DNA of 64,000 nucleotides. It comes from Pseudomonadota bacterium (lineage in GTDB: Bacteria; Pseudomonadota; Gammaproteobacteria; Steroidobacterales; Steroidobacteraceae). The translations under genes and the position numbers were made by a program. Shown one piece after another: positions 26,974 to 36,302 of the stretch (position 1 is the stretch's first letter; every line of letters starts with the position of its first letter). The stretch spans positions 1 to 64,000 of the forward strand of contig JAJYUL010000001.1 in the NCBI GenBank assembly GCA_021792555.1, read 5' to 3'. The notes below the pieces were generated by a model that saw nothing but the letters and a program-made list of their open reading frames with translations, did not search any database and was not told the DNA's origin.

Positions 26974-27567
26974 ATGCTCGCCTCAGCGCTCGAGAACCTC
27001 CTCAACCGCGGCCTGCCCCGCTCGGTGCGCGCCCGGCAGCTGTGCGCCGAGCTCGACGGCCGGCGGCTCGCCGTGCAGGCCCCGGCGCTCGCGCGCATCG
27101 TGATCGAGTCCACCGGCGCGACGCTGCGCATCCGGCGCGGCGAGGACAGCGCCGATGCGACCCTCGTCGGCGGTCCGCTCGGCCTGCTCATCGTCGGCGG
27201 CGGCTTCTCGCGCGAGCCGCTCGCGCACGGCGCGGTCGAGATCCGCGGGGATGCCGAGATCGCCGAGAAATTCCAGGACCTGCTGCGCCTGCTCAGCCCG
27301 GACGTCGAGGAGGAACTCTCACTCGTGCTCGGCGATGTACCCGCGCACCGCCTCGGGCAGCTCGCGCGCGGCGCGGCCGATTGGACCCGCAGGGCGGCCG
27401 AGACGCTCTGGCGGGATCTCGGCGAGTACGCAAGCCACGAGCGCGGGGATCTGGTGCCGAGGCCCGAGGGCGAGACGTTCCTGCACGGCGTGGATGCGCT
27501 GCGCGAGGACGTCGACCGTCTCGCCGCCCGCCTGGAGCAGCTCGAGCGTCGAGTGGCGGCATCGTGA
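26974..27567 (+). CDS. ubiJ: Ubiquinone biosynthesis accessory factor UbiJ (SCP2 domain)
   Basis: 197 residues. The N-terminal SCP2-like lipid-binding domain (about 10-105, with GGPLGLLIVG and GAVEIRGDAEIAEKFQDLL) is followed by a helical C-terminus (LEQLERRVAAS). UbiJ binds quinone intermediates in the soluble Ubi complex and partners UbiK, which is also encoded in this window at 34.3 kb. It lies 7 bases after ubiE and 16 before ubiB. Confidence 0.85.
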   Translation: MLASALENLLNRGLPRSVRARQLCAELDGRRLAVQAPALARIVIESTGATLRIRRGEDSADATLVGGPLGLLIVGGGFSREPLAHGAVEIRGDAEIAEKFQDLLRLLSPDVEEELSLVLGDVPAHRLGQLARGAADWTRRAAETLWRDLGEYASHERGDLVPRPEGETFLHGVDALREDVDRLAARLEQLERRVAAS

Positions 27568-27583
27568 CGCCGGCGCGCCGGCC

Positions 27584-29218
27584 ATGAAGCTGCGGGTCCT
27601 GGGAAGGCTCGTGCAGATCCAGCGCGTGCTCCTGAAGCACGGCCTGGACGATTTCGTGCGCGCGACGCACCTGTACCGGCCGCTGCGCTTCCTGTTCTTC
27701 CTCTCGCCGTGGATGTGGCTCGGGCGCGGCCGGGACGCGCCGCGCGGCGAGCGGCTGCGTCTGGCGCTGCAGGAGCTCGGACCGATCTTCGTCAAGTTCG
27801 GCCAGGCGGTCTCCACCCGGCGCGATCTGCTGCCGCCGGACATCGCCGAGGAGCTCGCCAAGCTGCAGGACCGCGTGCCGCCGTTCCCCGCGGCGCTGGC
27901 GCGCGCGAGCATCGAGCGCAGCCTCGGGCGGCCGGTCAAGGAGATCTTCGCCACCTTCGAGGACGAGCCGCTCGCGGCCGCCTCGATCGCGCAGGTGCAC
28001 GGGGCCCGCCTCAAGAGCGGCCACGACGTGGTGGTGAAAGTGGTGCGGCCGGGGATGCGCGAGCGTATCGAGCGGGACCTCGAGGTGCTCTATACGATCG
28101 CGGGCCTGGCGCAGCGCTACTGGCGCGAGGCGCGCCGGCTGCGTCCGAGCGAGCTGGTGAGCGAGTACGAGAAGACCATCCTCGATGAGCTCGACCTGAT
28201 GCGCGAGGCGGCCAACGCCACGCAGCTGAAGCGCAACTTCGCGGGCTCGGATCTGCTGTACGTGCCGGAGGTGTTCTGGGACTTCTGCCGCACCGACGTG
28301 ATGGTGATGGAGCGCATCCACGGCATCCCGATCAGCGACATGGCGCGGCTGCGCGCGCTCGGCACCAACTTCGAGCGGCTTGCCGAGAACGGCGTGCGCA
28401 TCTTCTTCACGCAGGTGTTCCGGCACAACTTCTTCCACGCGGACATGCATCCGGGGAACATCTTCGTGCTCGCGGACGACCCCGAGCGGCCGCGCTACGC
28501 AGCCATCGACTTCGGCATCATGGGCACGCTCGATCCGCGCGATCAGCACTACCTGGCGGAGAACTTCCTCGCGGTGTTCGAGCGCGACTACCGCCGGGTG
28601 GCGGTGCTGCACGTCGAGTCCGGCTGGGTGCCGCCGCAGACCCGCATCGATGAGATGGAATCGGCCATCCGCACCGTGTGCGAGCCGATCTTCGACCGGC
28701 CGCTCGCGGACATCTCCTTCGGCCACCTGCTGCTGCGGCTGTTCGAGATCTCGCGCCGCTTCGACATGCAGATCCAGCCGCAGCTGATGCTGCTGCAGAA
28801 GACGCTGTTCAACGTCGAAGGCCTCGGCCGCGAGCTGTATCCGCAACTGGACATCTGGACCACGGCGACGCCCATCCTGCGCGAGTGGATGCGCGAGCGC
28901 GTCAGTGTGCGCCGGCTGATGAAGAATCTCTGGCGCCAGCTGCCGGATGTGGTCGAGTCGCTGCAGAGCCTGCCGGGACTGCTGAAAGAGGCGGTCCGGC
29001 GGGTGCACGAGCCCGAGACGCACCCGGAGGTGACGAGCGTGAACCAGCTGCGCGAGGCGGTGCGCGCCTCCGCGCGGCGGCGCGACGCGGTCACGGGCGC
29101 CTCGGCCGTGCTGCTCGCGGGGCTGGTGTGGCTGGCGCTGAATCCCGTGGCCTGGCCCGGATGGGGGCTCGCGGCCTGCGGCGCAGGGGCGCTGCTCGCA
29201 GCCTATCGCTGGCTCTAG
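27584..29218 (+). CDS. ubiB: Ubiquinone biosynthesis regulatory protein kinase-like UbiB
   Basis: 544 residues of the ABC1/ADCK/UbiB atypical kinase family. The KxGQ motif is in FVKFGQAVSTRRDLLP. The alanine-rich loop reads PLAAASIAQVHGARL. Catalytic-loop and metal residues are in FFHADMHPGNIFV and AIDFGIMG. Two C-terminal membrane segments (about 500-542) anchor it. It is needed for early quinone ring steps in gammaproteobacteria. Last gene of ubiEJB. Confidence 0.94.
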   Translation: MKLRVLGRLVQIQRVLLKHGLDDFVRATHLYRPLRFLFFLSPWMWLGRGRDAPRGERLRLALQELGPIFVKFGQAVSTRRDLLPPDIAEELAKLQDRVPPFPAALARASIERSLGRPVKEIFATFEDEPLAAASIAQVHGARLKSGHDVVVKVVRPGMRERIERDLEVLYTIAGLAQRYWREARRLRPSELVSEYEKTILDELDLMREAANATQLKRNFAGSDLLYVPEVFWDFCRTDVMVMERIHGIPISDMARLRALGTNFERLAENGVRIFFTQVFRHNFFHADMHPGNIFVLADDPERPRYAAIDFGIMGTLDPRDQHYLAENFLAVFERDYRRVAVLHVESGWVPPQTRIDEMESAIRTVCEPIFDRPLADISFGHLLLRLFEISRRFDMQIQPQLMLLQKTLFNVEGLGRELYPQLDIWTTATPILREWMRERVSVRRLMKNLWRQLPDVVESLQSLPGLLKEAVRRVHEPETHPEVTSVNQLREAVRASARRRDAVTGASAVLLAGLVWLALNPVAWPGWGLAACGAGALLAAYRWL

Positions 29219-29240
29219 CGGCTCCCCCCGCGCGGGCGCC

Positions 29241-29741
29241 TCAGGCACCCTCGAGCGGACGGCCTTCCAGCCACATGGCGCGCGAGAGCGGACGGTTGGC
29301 GTAGGGCGTCTGCAGCACCACGAGCGTGGTCGTGCTGACGCTCGGGTGGACCTTGAGCACCCGATCGAGCACCGCTTCCAGATGACGCACCGACTGGGCG
29401 ATGACGCGCAGCGAGCCGGAGTCCTCCCCGGCGAGGCGCCGGTAATCGAGCACCTCGGGGATCGCCGCGAGCACCTGCCCGAGGCGCGAGCAGATGCCGC
29501 CATCGCAGCGCAGGCGGATCACGGCCTCGATGGCGTAGCCGACTTTCGCCGGATCGATCTCGGCGCGATACCCGCGGATCACTCCCGCGTCCTCCAGGCG
29601 CTTGACCCGCTCGGCGACCGCCGGCGCCGACAGCCCGATCTGCCGGCCGAGCTCGGCATAGCCGAGGCGCGCATCCGCCTGCAGCCGCTCGAGCAGCTGC
29701 CAGTCCTTCGGGTCCAGTTCGAGCTTCGATTCGTAAGTCAT
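29241..29741 (-). CDS. Lrp/AsnC-family transcription regulator
   Basis: 166 residues: an N-terminal helix-turn-helix (DWQLLERLQADARLGYAELGRQIGLSAPAVAERVKRLED) and a C-terminal RAM ligand domain (about 75-150). The ATG at 29741 (MTYESKLELDPKD) is chosen. It is convergent with ubiB. It is separated by about 190 bases from the divergent EamA transporter gene, which it may regulate by analogy with other Lrp-transporter pairs. Confidence 0.88.
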   Translation of the reverse strand: MTYESKLELDPKDWQLLERLQADARLGYAELGRQIGLSAPAVAERVKRLEDAGVIRGYRAEIDPAKVGYAIEAVIRLRCDGGICSRLGQVLAAIPEVLDYRRLAGEDSGSLRVIAQSVRHLEAVLDRVLKVHPSVSTTTLVVLQTPYANRPLSRAMWLEGRPLEGA

Positions 29742-29935
29742 GGCGCGCTGAGACGTGCCCGATCGACGGCGTGGACGCGCAATATAGCCATGATCGGTAT
29801 TCAGCGCCACCAGCCCCGCCACTAGCATAGCGGCCGCGATGCCTCCTCCGTGGCGAGCGGGAATGGCGCGAACCGCCGCCCGATCGCGCTTAGGATGCGC
29901 CCCGTCCCCGTGACCTGAATGTCCCAGGAAGCTCG

Positions 29936-30850
29936 ATGCACCCGTCCGGCCACCTCGACGCCCGCGCTCTGTCCTACGTTGCCATTGCCGTCCTCACCTG
30001 GTCGTCCGCTTACGCGTCGATCGCCTATGCCCTCGCCGCATTCACGCCGGGTGAGCTGGCATTCGGGCGCCTGCTGCTCGCGGGGAGTCTGTTCCTCGTG
30101 TACTTGAGGGTCCGGCGCATTGCGCTGCCGCCGCGCGCCGCCTGGCCGCCGCTGCTCGCACTCGGGGTGGTCGGTCTGGCCGCGTATCACCTGTGTCTGA
30201 ACCTCGCCGAGACGCGTGTCGCCAGCGGCACCGCCGCGATTCTCATCGCGCTGATCCCGGGCGCGACGGCGGCCGCCTCGGCGCTGTGGCTGCGCGAGCG
30301 GCTCACGGCACGCACCCTCGGCGGGCTCGCCCTCGCGCTGGCTGGAGTCGTTCTGGTGGTCTGGACCCGCGGGCGGAGCATGCATTTTCAGCCGCGCGCG
30401 CTGCTGGTGCTGGTGAGCGTGCTCGCCGCCGCCGTGTATTTCACCGTGCAGAAATCCTGGACACAGCGCTACGGCGCCGAGGCGGTCACGGCGGTGACGA
30501 TCCTTGGCGGTGCCCTGGGCGCAGCGCCGTTCGGTCTCGATCTGCCGCATGCGCTCGCGGCCGCGCCGCTGCCGCGGCTGGCTGCGCTTGTGTGGCTGGC
30601 CGTCGCGCCGACTTTCCTCGGCTACCTCACGTGGAATCTCGCGATCCACCGCGCGAGCGCGACCAAGGTCTCGAGCTTCATCTACTGCTCCTCGCCGCTC
30701 GCGGTGCTGATCGGCTGGCTGTGGCTCGGCGAACGCCCCGGCGCGCTCGAGCTCATCGGCGGCGCCGTGGTGATCGGCGGGGTCATCCTCGCCAACACCC
30801 GCCCACGCCCGCGGCTCGAGCAGGCAGCCGAGCCGGGCCTGGATTGCTGA
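29936..30850 (+). CDS. EamA/DMT-family transporter
   Basis: 304 residues with ten predicted membrane helices formed by two EamA repeats (about 10-140 and 155-292). The repeat ends read LWLRERLTARTLGGLALALAGV and LWLGERPGALELIGGAVVIGGV. Members export amino acids or other metabolites; the substrate is not readable. AGGAAG precedes the ATG. It is followed 17 bases later by a GST-like gene. Confidence 0.85.
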   Translation: MHPSGHLDARALSYVAIAVLTWSSAYASIAYALAAFTPGELAFGRLLLAGSLFLVYLRVRRIALPPRAAWPPLLALGVVGLAAYHLCLNLAETRVASGTAAILIALIPGATAAASALWLRERLTARTLGGLALALAGVVLVVWTRGRSMHFQPRALLVLVSVLAAAVYFTVQKSWTQRYGAEAVTAVTILGGALGAAPFGLDLPHALAAAPLPRLAALVWLAVAPTFLGYLTWNLAIHRASATKVSSFIYCSSPLAVLIGWLWLGERPGALELIGGAVVIGGVILANTRPRPRLEQAAEPGLDC

Positions 30851-30867
30851 TACGGAGACACCCTCGC

Positions 30868-31560
30868 ATGTACACGCTCTACATCGCCAACAAGAACTAC
30901 TCCTCCTGGTCGCTGCGCCCCTGGGTCCTGATGCAGACGCTCGGCATCCCGTTCGAGGAACGGCTGGTACCCTTCGGCGAGGGCGGCAGGCCGCACGACT
31001 TCCTGAAATTCTCCCCCAGCGGCAAGGTGCCCTGCCTGCACGACGGGACGACGGTCGTATGGGACTCCCTCGCCATCGCCGAGTATCTGGCCGAGCGCCA
31101 TCCCGCGGTGTGGCCAGACAATCCGCCCGCGCGCGCCTTCGCGCGCTCGGCGGCCGCGGAGATGCATTCGGGCTTCGGCGCGCTGCGCCAGGTGTGCAGC
31201 ATGAACTGCGGCCTGCGGGTGAGGCTGCACCGCATCGATCCACCGCTGCGGGGCGACCTGGCGCGCCTCGAGCAGCTCTGGCAGGAAGGCTTTGCGCGCT
31301 TCGGCGGGCCGTATCTCGCCGGCGCGCAATTCAGCGCGGCGGACGCGTTCTATGCGCCCGTGGCATTTCGCATTCAGACCTACAGGCCGCCGCTCGCGCC
31401 GGCCGCCCTGGCGTACGCCGAGTGCCTGCTCGCCCTGCCGGCGATGAAGAGCTGGTACGCCGCGGCGCTCGAGGAGACGTGGCGCGACGAGGCGCACGAG
31501 CGCGAAACGCTCGCCGTCGGCACGGTGAGCGAGGATTTGCGCCGCCCGGCCGCGCGTTAG
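30868..31560 (+). CDS. Glutathione S-transferase family protein
   Basis: 230 residues with an N-terminal thioredoxin-like GSH domain (NKNYSSWSLRPWVLMQTLGIPFEE; SPSGKVPCLHDG; WDSLAIAEYLAERHP) and a helical C-terminal domain (about 90-215). The N-x-N-Y-S-S-W-S start is typical of a distinct bacterial GST group that often lacks a defined substrate. GGAGA precedes the ATG at 30868. Probably co-transcribed with the transporter gene. Confidence 0.88.
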   Translation: MYTLYIANKNYSSWSLRPWVLMQTLGIPFEERLVPFGEGGRPHDFLKFSPSGKVPCLHDGTTVVWDSLAIAEYLAERHPAVWPDNPPARAFARSAAAEMHSGFGALRQVCSMNCGLRVRLHRIDPPLRGDLARLEQLWQEGFARFGGPYLAGAQFSAADAFYAPVAFRIQTYRPPLAPAALAYAECLLALPAMKSWYAAALEETWRDEAHERETLAVGTVSEDLRRPAAR

Positions 31561-31570
31561 CGCGGCGCGC

Positions 31571-32350
31571 TCAGAACGCGTAGACGAGATTGACCGTCTC
31601 GGTGGAATCCAGGTGCTTGATGGCGCCCGGCGGGTGCGTGTTGTCCTGGATGTCGTAGGCGAGGCTCATGGCGAGCCGCGTCGAGACCTTCACGACGAGC
31701 GCCAGGCTGTTGGTGACCAGCGTGTTGACCGAGCCGGCATTGACCAGCATCTTGTCGCTGAGCGTGGTGGTGCTGGTGAGGGTCTGCTCGTAATCGACGC
31801 CCAGCGTGCCGATGGCGTAGCGCTGGCTCGGGAGCGTCGTGCGCTCGACGAAGATGCGCGTCGGGTTGAGCAGCGCAATGTCGGTCAGCGTCTCCGGCCT
31901 CTGCACGGTGTAGCCCGCGCCGACCTGGGTGCTGAGCGTCGTGGACTTGCTGTGGATCACCGTGTAGCCGATACCGGCCGCCGCGCTCGCCTGGTATTGA
32001 AAGCCGTCGAACATGTCGTGCTCGTAGCGCAGCGCGCCGAAGGCGAACGCATCGGAGCTGATCTTGCGGTTGGACTGCCACAGCGCGCTCCAGCGCTCGG
32101 CCGACACGACGCCCTGGCTCTGCCCGTAGAGCATGGCGAGGTTCAGCGTGTGCTTCCACGGCCCGGAGACGTAGGCGAGATTCAGCGCCGCGTTGGCCGA
32201 TTTACCCTGCGCATTGCCCTGGGAGGCGACGAAGCCCAGCTGGCCTTTGCCGGAGAAGCGCCGGGTGGATTTGCCGTGCGGCGCGGTGGCCGCGGCTGCG
32301 GCGAGCGGCATCAGCACGAGGGCGGCCAGGGCGATGCGCAATGATTTCAT
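31571..32350 (-). CDS. DUF481 outer-membrane beta-barrel protein
   Basis: 259 residues with an N-terminal signal peptide (about 1-21, LALVLMPLAAAAA type). The mature part has alternating strands with the DUF481 opening FSGKGQLGFVASQGNAQGKSANAALNLAY. It ends in an outer-membrane aromatic terminus, NLVYAF. Family members of this kind are predicted outer-membrane barrels of unknown role, sometimes salt-induced. It is convergent with the GST gene. Confidence 0.85.
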   Translation of the reverse strand: MKSLRIALAALVLMPLAAAAATAPHGKSTRRFSGKGQLGFVASQGNAQGKSANAALNLAYVSGPWKHTLNLAMLYGQSQGVVSAERWSALWQSNRKISSDAFAFGALRYEHDMFDGFQYQASAAAGIGYTVIHSKSTTLSTQVGAGYTVQRPETLTDIALLNPTRIFVERTTLPSQRYAIGTLGVDYEQTLTSTTTLSDKMLVNAGSVNTLVTNSLALVVKVSTRLAMSLAYDIQDNTHPPGAIKHLDSTETVNLVYAF

Positions 32351-32481
32351 CGTCTCGCAGTCCTCACGTGTTGGTCAGAATCGGATTGTAGGGCGTGTGT
32401 CCGGGCAGGGCACACGCTCCCGCGGCGCGCGGCGGAACTCGGGCCGGGTTGCTCTCAAGTCCGCCCCGCGCGCTGGCGCGG

Positions 32482-33111
32482 TCAGCGGAATCTGTAGCCG
32501 AAGCCGACAGTCGTCTCGGCAGTGTTCAGGCCCTGAGCCTCGTGCGCGACGAGGCGGCTGAGATACTGGTAGCGCGCGCCGAGATCGACGAACAGATGCC
32601 GCGTCACGTCGTACTCGAGGCCGAGGCCGATGTTGGCGCTGTAGCCGCCGCTCGCGGCGAGGCTCGCCTGCCCAGCGCCGGGGTTGCCGGGGAGGGGATG
32701 ATTCAGGCTCGCCCACCCGTAGCCGACGCCCAACTCCGTGTACGGCTGCAGAGCGTGCCCGTCGACGGTAAACCCGGGAGTCACGTTGTAAACGACATCC
32801 AGGTCGGCGGTGGTCAGCCCCAGAGACGCGCTGCCCCCGGGGACGTGCGCGGCGCGGGCCGGGCTGTAGGCGCCCGACAGCCGCAGCGCAAAGAACCTGG
32901 AGAGCCCGTAGGTGTAGCGCAGGGCGAACACTGCGGCATCGTCGAGCACCGGCGTGGCCGCGCCGACCGGCGCGCTCGTCAGACGGTCCCCGAACAGCTC
33001 GCCCGCATCGAGCTGCACGGCCTGCCGGGCGGCGAGCGCTGGAGCGGGGCGGCCCAGCATGACGGCGGCGGCCGCGAAAATCAGCGCAGAAAAGGCAACT
33101 TTCGAACGCAC
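32482..33111 (-). CDS. OmpW/OmpA-like outer-membrane beta-barrel protein
   Basis: 209 residues with a signal peptide (AFSALIFAAAAVMLGRPAPALA). The mature part is an eight-strand barrel pattern with AAVFALRYTYGLSRFFALRLSG, LQPYTELGVGYGW and GLGLEYDVTRHLFVDLGARY, ending in the outer-membrane signal GFGYRFR. A GTG start at 33111 is chosen because AAGGAG lies 7 bases upstream. Longer upstream frames would be Arg-rich and precede the signal peptide. Function unknown; resembles small porin/adhesion barrels. Confidence 0.78.
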   Translation of the reverse strand: MRSKVAFSALIFAAAAVMLGRPAPALAARQAVQLDAGELFGDRLTSAPVGAATPVLDDAAVFALRYTYGLSRFFALRLSGAYSPARAAHVPGGSASLGLTTADLDVVYNVTPGFTVDGHALQPYTELGVGYGWASLNHPLPGNPGAGQASLAASGGYSANIGLGLEYDVTRHLFVDLGARYQYLSRLVAHEAQGLNTAETTVGFGYRFR

Positions 33112-33289
33112 GATGTATCTCCTTGTGTGGGCGCCGCGCGGGCCGCAGGCGCGGCCGAAGGGACGCCGAGGCTCTGACCGCATCCCCGCAGGGCGGTTCA
33201 CTCTCGCACCGCCCGCCCGGCGGGCGCGCACGCCCCCGCGGGGCGGCGGTCCGGCTCACAACCGCGGGCCGGAACGGACAGGGCTGAAT

Positions 33290-33366
33290 TGGCGCGCCCG
33301 ACTGGATTCGAACCAGCGACCTGCAGCTTCGGAGGCTGCCACTCTATCCAACTGAGCTACGGGCGC
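33290..33366 (-). tRNA. tRNA-Arg (anticodon CCG)
   Basis: 77 nt including an encoded CCA. Acceptor arms GCGCCCG and CGGGCGC pair fully. The anticodon stem is GCAGC/GCTGC with loop CTCCGAA, so the anticodon is CCG, reading Arg codon CGG. The T arm is CTGGTTCGAATCCAG. Confidence 0.96.
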
Positions 33367-33613
33367 GCCGTGTGGCGGCGCGCGACTGACCGGGAAGGGT
33401 CCGGTCGGGGGGCCACCCAGGATCTGTCCTGCCCGGCCCCCTGCGCCAAGGCCGGGCGATGATACGCGGGTCACCGCCGGGATGCCACGTGCCCACCCCG
33501 CCCCCGGCCGGCCGGCCGGGCAGCCCGGATGAGAACGGCCGGGGCGTAGGCCAAGCGGCCCGCGAGCGGTTATACTGCGACTTCCGCGTTCACGGATTCC
33601 GCAGAGAGGTCTC

Positions 33614-34177
33614 GTGAGCAAGCAGGACTCGCATTTCATCAATGTGTTCAGCATGGTGATCGGCCTCCTGGTGATGGTCGCCATCCTGATCTTTGCCTTC
33701 GCCCGCTACGTCGGTAGCCGCACGCAGGAAAAGGAGATCCTGTCGGATACCGAATACATCCACCGTGTCGAGCACCGCGTCGCCCCGTTCCAGCGCGAGG
33801 CGCTCGTCGGACAGAACAATGCCGCGCTCGCCATCGCCCCGGCACCGGGCTCCGCCGCCACCGCGGGGAGCTCGGGCGGCGGCGGCATGGGCGTCCCGAC
33901 CACCGGCAAAGAGCTGTTCGAGCAGACCTGCAGCGCCTGTCACGGGCCCGGCGTGGCCGGAGCGCCCAAGGCCGGCGACAAGGCGGCCTGGGCGCGCCAC
34001 CTCGCCAAGGGCCTCGCGACGCTCTACGAGCACGCGCTGCACGGCTTTCACGGCTCGAGCGGCATCATGCCGGCCAAGGGCGGCCGGCCCGGCGTTCCGG
34101 ATGCGGTCGTGAAGCGCGCGGTCAACTACATGGTGTCGCTGGTCGACCCGCAGATGGTCAAGGGAAAGCCGAAGTAG
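33614..34177 (+). CDS. Membrane-anchored cytochrome c5-type protein
   Basis: 187 residues. One N-terminal membrane helix (10-30) anchors a periplasmic domain. A Gly/Ala linker (about 75-95) leads to a single c-type heme domain with CSACH (C106, C109, H110) and the axial Met in SSGIMPAKGG. It probably passes electrons among periplasmic respiratory partners. The start is GTG with AGAGAGG upstream. A TATACT (33571) could be its -10. It is divergent from the tRNA gene. Confidence 0.88.
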   Translation: MSKQDSHFINVFSMVIGLLVMVAILIFAFARYVGSRTQEKEILSDTEYIHRVEHRVAPFQREALVGQNNAALAIAPAPGSAATAGSSGGGGMGVPTTGKELFEQTCSACHGPGVAGAPKAGDKAAWARHLAKGLATLYEHALHGFHGSSGIMPAKGGRPGVPDAVVKRAVNYMVSLVDPQMVKGKPK

Positions 34178-34270
34178 ACCGCTGCGCTCAGGCGCGCGCA
34201 CCGACGCTGCCGCGGCGGGGCGGGCGAGGGCCCGAGGGAGCCGGACGGCGCTGAGGCGGCCGGCGGACGC

Positions 34271-34525
34271 TCAGCGCTGCCCCGGCGGGGCGGCGCTCTC
34301 GAGCGCCTGCAGGCGCGCTTCGAGCTCGGCGAGCCGCTCGCGGGTGCGCTGCAGGACCCGCGCCTGGGTATCGAACTCCTCGCGGCTGACCAGATCGAGC
34401 TTGCTCAGGCTGGCGCGCAGCACCGCCCTGAAGTTGTTCTCCAGGTCCTTCTGGACCGTGCGCAGCCCCGGCGGCACGCTCTCGGCCAGCCGGCGGGCGA
34501 TCGCATCGATACCGAAAATTTCCAT
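34271..34525 (-). CDS. ubiK: Ubiquinone biosynthesis accessory factor UbiK
   Basis: 84 residues. The BMFP-family amphipathic N-terminal helix (MEIFGIDAIARRLAESVPPG) is followed by a C-terminal coiled coil (FDTQARVLQRTRERLAELEARLQALES). UbiK forms a complex with UbiJ (gene at 27.0 kb) that carries quinone intermediates. The ATG at 34525 has GAGG upstream. In related bacteria ubiK lies beside glnK-amtB; here amtB follows directly, with glnK missing. Confidence 0.88.
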   Translation of the reverse strand: MEIFGIDAIARRLAESVPPGLRTVQKDLENNFRAVLRASLSKLDLVSREEFDTQARVLQRTRERLAELEARLQALESAAPPGQR

Positions 34526-34646
34526 CGTCACTGACCTCACTGACATGCCCCGCTTTGGGGCGAAGCGCCGTGCGGGCGGCACCATCGCAGTGCGGCCGCC
34601 GCAGGGGCGCGGACACAACCGCTGGAAACACCGCGGAAAACCGCAG

Positions 34647-34662
34647 TGGCACGGATTCTGCA
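34647..34662 (+). promoter_or_regulatory. Sigma-54 promoter of amtB
   Basis: TGGCACGGATTCTGCA has the invariant GG (34648-34649) and GC (34660-34661) separated by 10 bases, and matches the TGGCACG-N4-TTGCA consensus except for one base. It lies 111 bases upstream of the amtB ATG. Nitrogen (NtrC) control is the expected logic. Confidence 0.8.
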
Positions 34663-34772
34663 CCAGCGCCCGCGACATCAGCTTACGCGTGTCCCGGCCG
34701 CTCGTGCAGCCCCTGCTGCGGCGCTGGCGGCTGAAGACGCGCGATCCTCTGCGAACCGCCCCGGGAGAACAC

Positions 34773-36152
34773 ATGCGCAGCGCTGCGAAAACGCTCAAAG
34801 GCCGCCTGGCGATGCCCGCCATGGCTCTTGCGATCCTCGTCCCCTCGATGGCCTGGGCCGGCCCGGCCGTCCCCGACAAGGGCGACACCGCGTGGATGCT
34901 CACCTCCACGGCCCTGGTGCTGCTGATGTCGGTTCCGGCGCTCGGCCTGTTCTACGGCGGGCTGGTCCGCACCAAGAACATGCTCTCGGTGCTGATGCAG
35001 GTGTTCGTCGGGTTCTCCCTCATCAGCGTGCTGTGGTGCGTGTACGGCTACTCGCTCGCCTTCACCGCCGGCAACGCGTTCATCGGCGGCTTCAGCCGGC
35101 TGTTCCTCGCCGGCACCTTCAACCCGGCGACCGGCGCGTTCTCCACCATCGGCACCTTCGACAAGGGCGTCGTGCTGAACGAGCTGGTCTACGTGGCGTT
35201 CCAGGCCACCTTCGCGGCCATCACCTGCTGCCTGATCCTCGGCGCGCTCGTCGAGCGCGTGAAGTTCTCCGGGATCCTGCTGTTCATGGTGTTCTGGTTC
35301 ACTTTCTGCTACTGCCCGGTGGCGCACATGGTGTGGTACTGGCCCGGACTCGACACCGCGGGCGGCGCCAAGCCGGTCGGCGGACTGCTCTGGCAGTGGG
35401 GAGCGCTGGATTTTGCCGGCGGCACCGTGGTGCACATCAACTCCGGCGTGGCGGGCCTGGTCGGGGCGCGGATCCTCGGCAAGCGCATCGGCCTCGGCAA
35501 GGAGCCGATGCCCCCGCACAGCATCACCATGACCATGATCGGCGCCTCGCTGCTGTGGTTCGGCTGGTTCGGCTTCAACGCCGGCTCGGCCCTGGAAGCG
35601 AACGGCTCGGCCGCCCTCGCGTTCATGAACACCTATCTCGCCACCGCCTGCGCGGTGCTGACCTGGATGGGCACGGAATGGCTCATCAAGGGCAAGCCCT
35701 CGATGCTCGGCGCGGCCTCCGGCGCGGTGGCCGGTCTCGTGGCCATCACGCCCGCGGCGGGCAACGTCGGCATCCCGGGGGCGTTCGTGATCGGGCTGGC
35801 GGTCGGCCCGGTGTGCTTCTGGGGCGTGACGGGGCTGAAGAAGCTGATCCGCACCGACGATGCGCTCGATGTGTTCGGCGTGCACGCCCTCGGGGGCGTC
35901 TTCGGCGCACTCGCCACGGGCATCTTCAACGACCCTGCCCTCGGCGGACCGGGCGGGGCGGCCTACCCCGGCCTCTGGGCGCAGCTGTTCATCCAGGCCA
36001 AGGCGGTGGCCGTGGTGATCGCCTGGACCGCCGTCGTGGCGGCCATCGGCTTCTACCTGGTCAAATGGACCATCGGCCTGAGGGTCTCGGAGGAGGATGA
36101 GCGCGAGGGCCTGGACATCACCGTCCACGGCGAGCGCGCCTACGACATGTAG
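34773..36152 (+). CDS. amtB: Ammonium transporter AmtB
   Basis: 459 residues. A cleavable signal peptide (ending near SMAWA) is followed by 11 membrane helices, as in periplasm-processed Amt proteins. Twin pore histidines are in VAHMVWYWPG and VFGVHALGGVFG; the family motif DFAGGTVVHINSGVAGLVGA is intact. It conducts NH4+/NH3 across the inner membrane. GGGAGA precedes the ATG. It is driven by a sigma-54 promoter and ends at a clear terminator. No adjacent PII gene. Confidence 0.95.
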   Translation: MRSAAKTLKGRLAMPAMALAILVPSMAWAGPAVPDKGDTAWMLTSTALVLLMSVPALGLFYGGLVRTKNMLSVLMQVFVGFSLISVLWCVYGYSLAFTAGNAFIGGFSRLFLAGTFNPATGAFSTIGTFDKGVVLNELVYVAFQATFAAITCCLILGALVERVKFSGILLFMVFWFTFCYCPVAHMVWYWPGLDTAGGAKPVGGLLWQWGALDFAGGTVVHINSGVAGLVGARILGKRIGLGKEPMPPHSITMTMIGASLLWFGWFGFNAGSALEANGSAALAFMNTYLATACAVLTWMGTEWLIKGKPSMLGAASGAVAGLVAITPAAGNVGIPGAFVIGLAVGPVCFWGVTGLKKLIRTDDALDVFGVHALGGVFGALATGIFNDPALGGPGGAAYPGLWAQLFIQAKAVAVVIAWTAVVAAIGFYLVKWTIGLRVSEEDEREGLDITVHGERAYDM

Positions 36153-36167
36153 CCCCGCCGCCCACCG

Positions 36168-36203
36168 CCCCCCGGCTGCCCCACGGCAGCCGGGGGGTTT
36201 TTT
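36168..36203 (+). terminator. Intrinsic terminator of amtB
   Basis: A perfect 13-bp GC stem (36168-36180 with 36185-36197, loop CCAC) followed by six Ts, 15 bases after the amtB stop. Confidence 0.95.
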
Positions 36204-36302
36204 CGTAATGAGAGCCAGCCCCTGGTCTGGCGGGCCCGCCTGTGCGAAATTCGGCGGGCGACGCTGCGGGGAACAAGAGACCTGCGGCGCCGGGAGGCGC
36301 AC

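Noticed and set aside
27293-29503. 736-codon minus-strand frame over ubiJ/ubiB
   Set aside because: Antisense shadow; ubiB is unambiguous on the plus strand.
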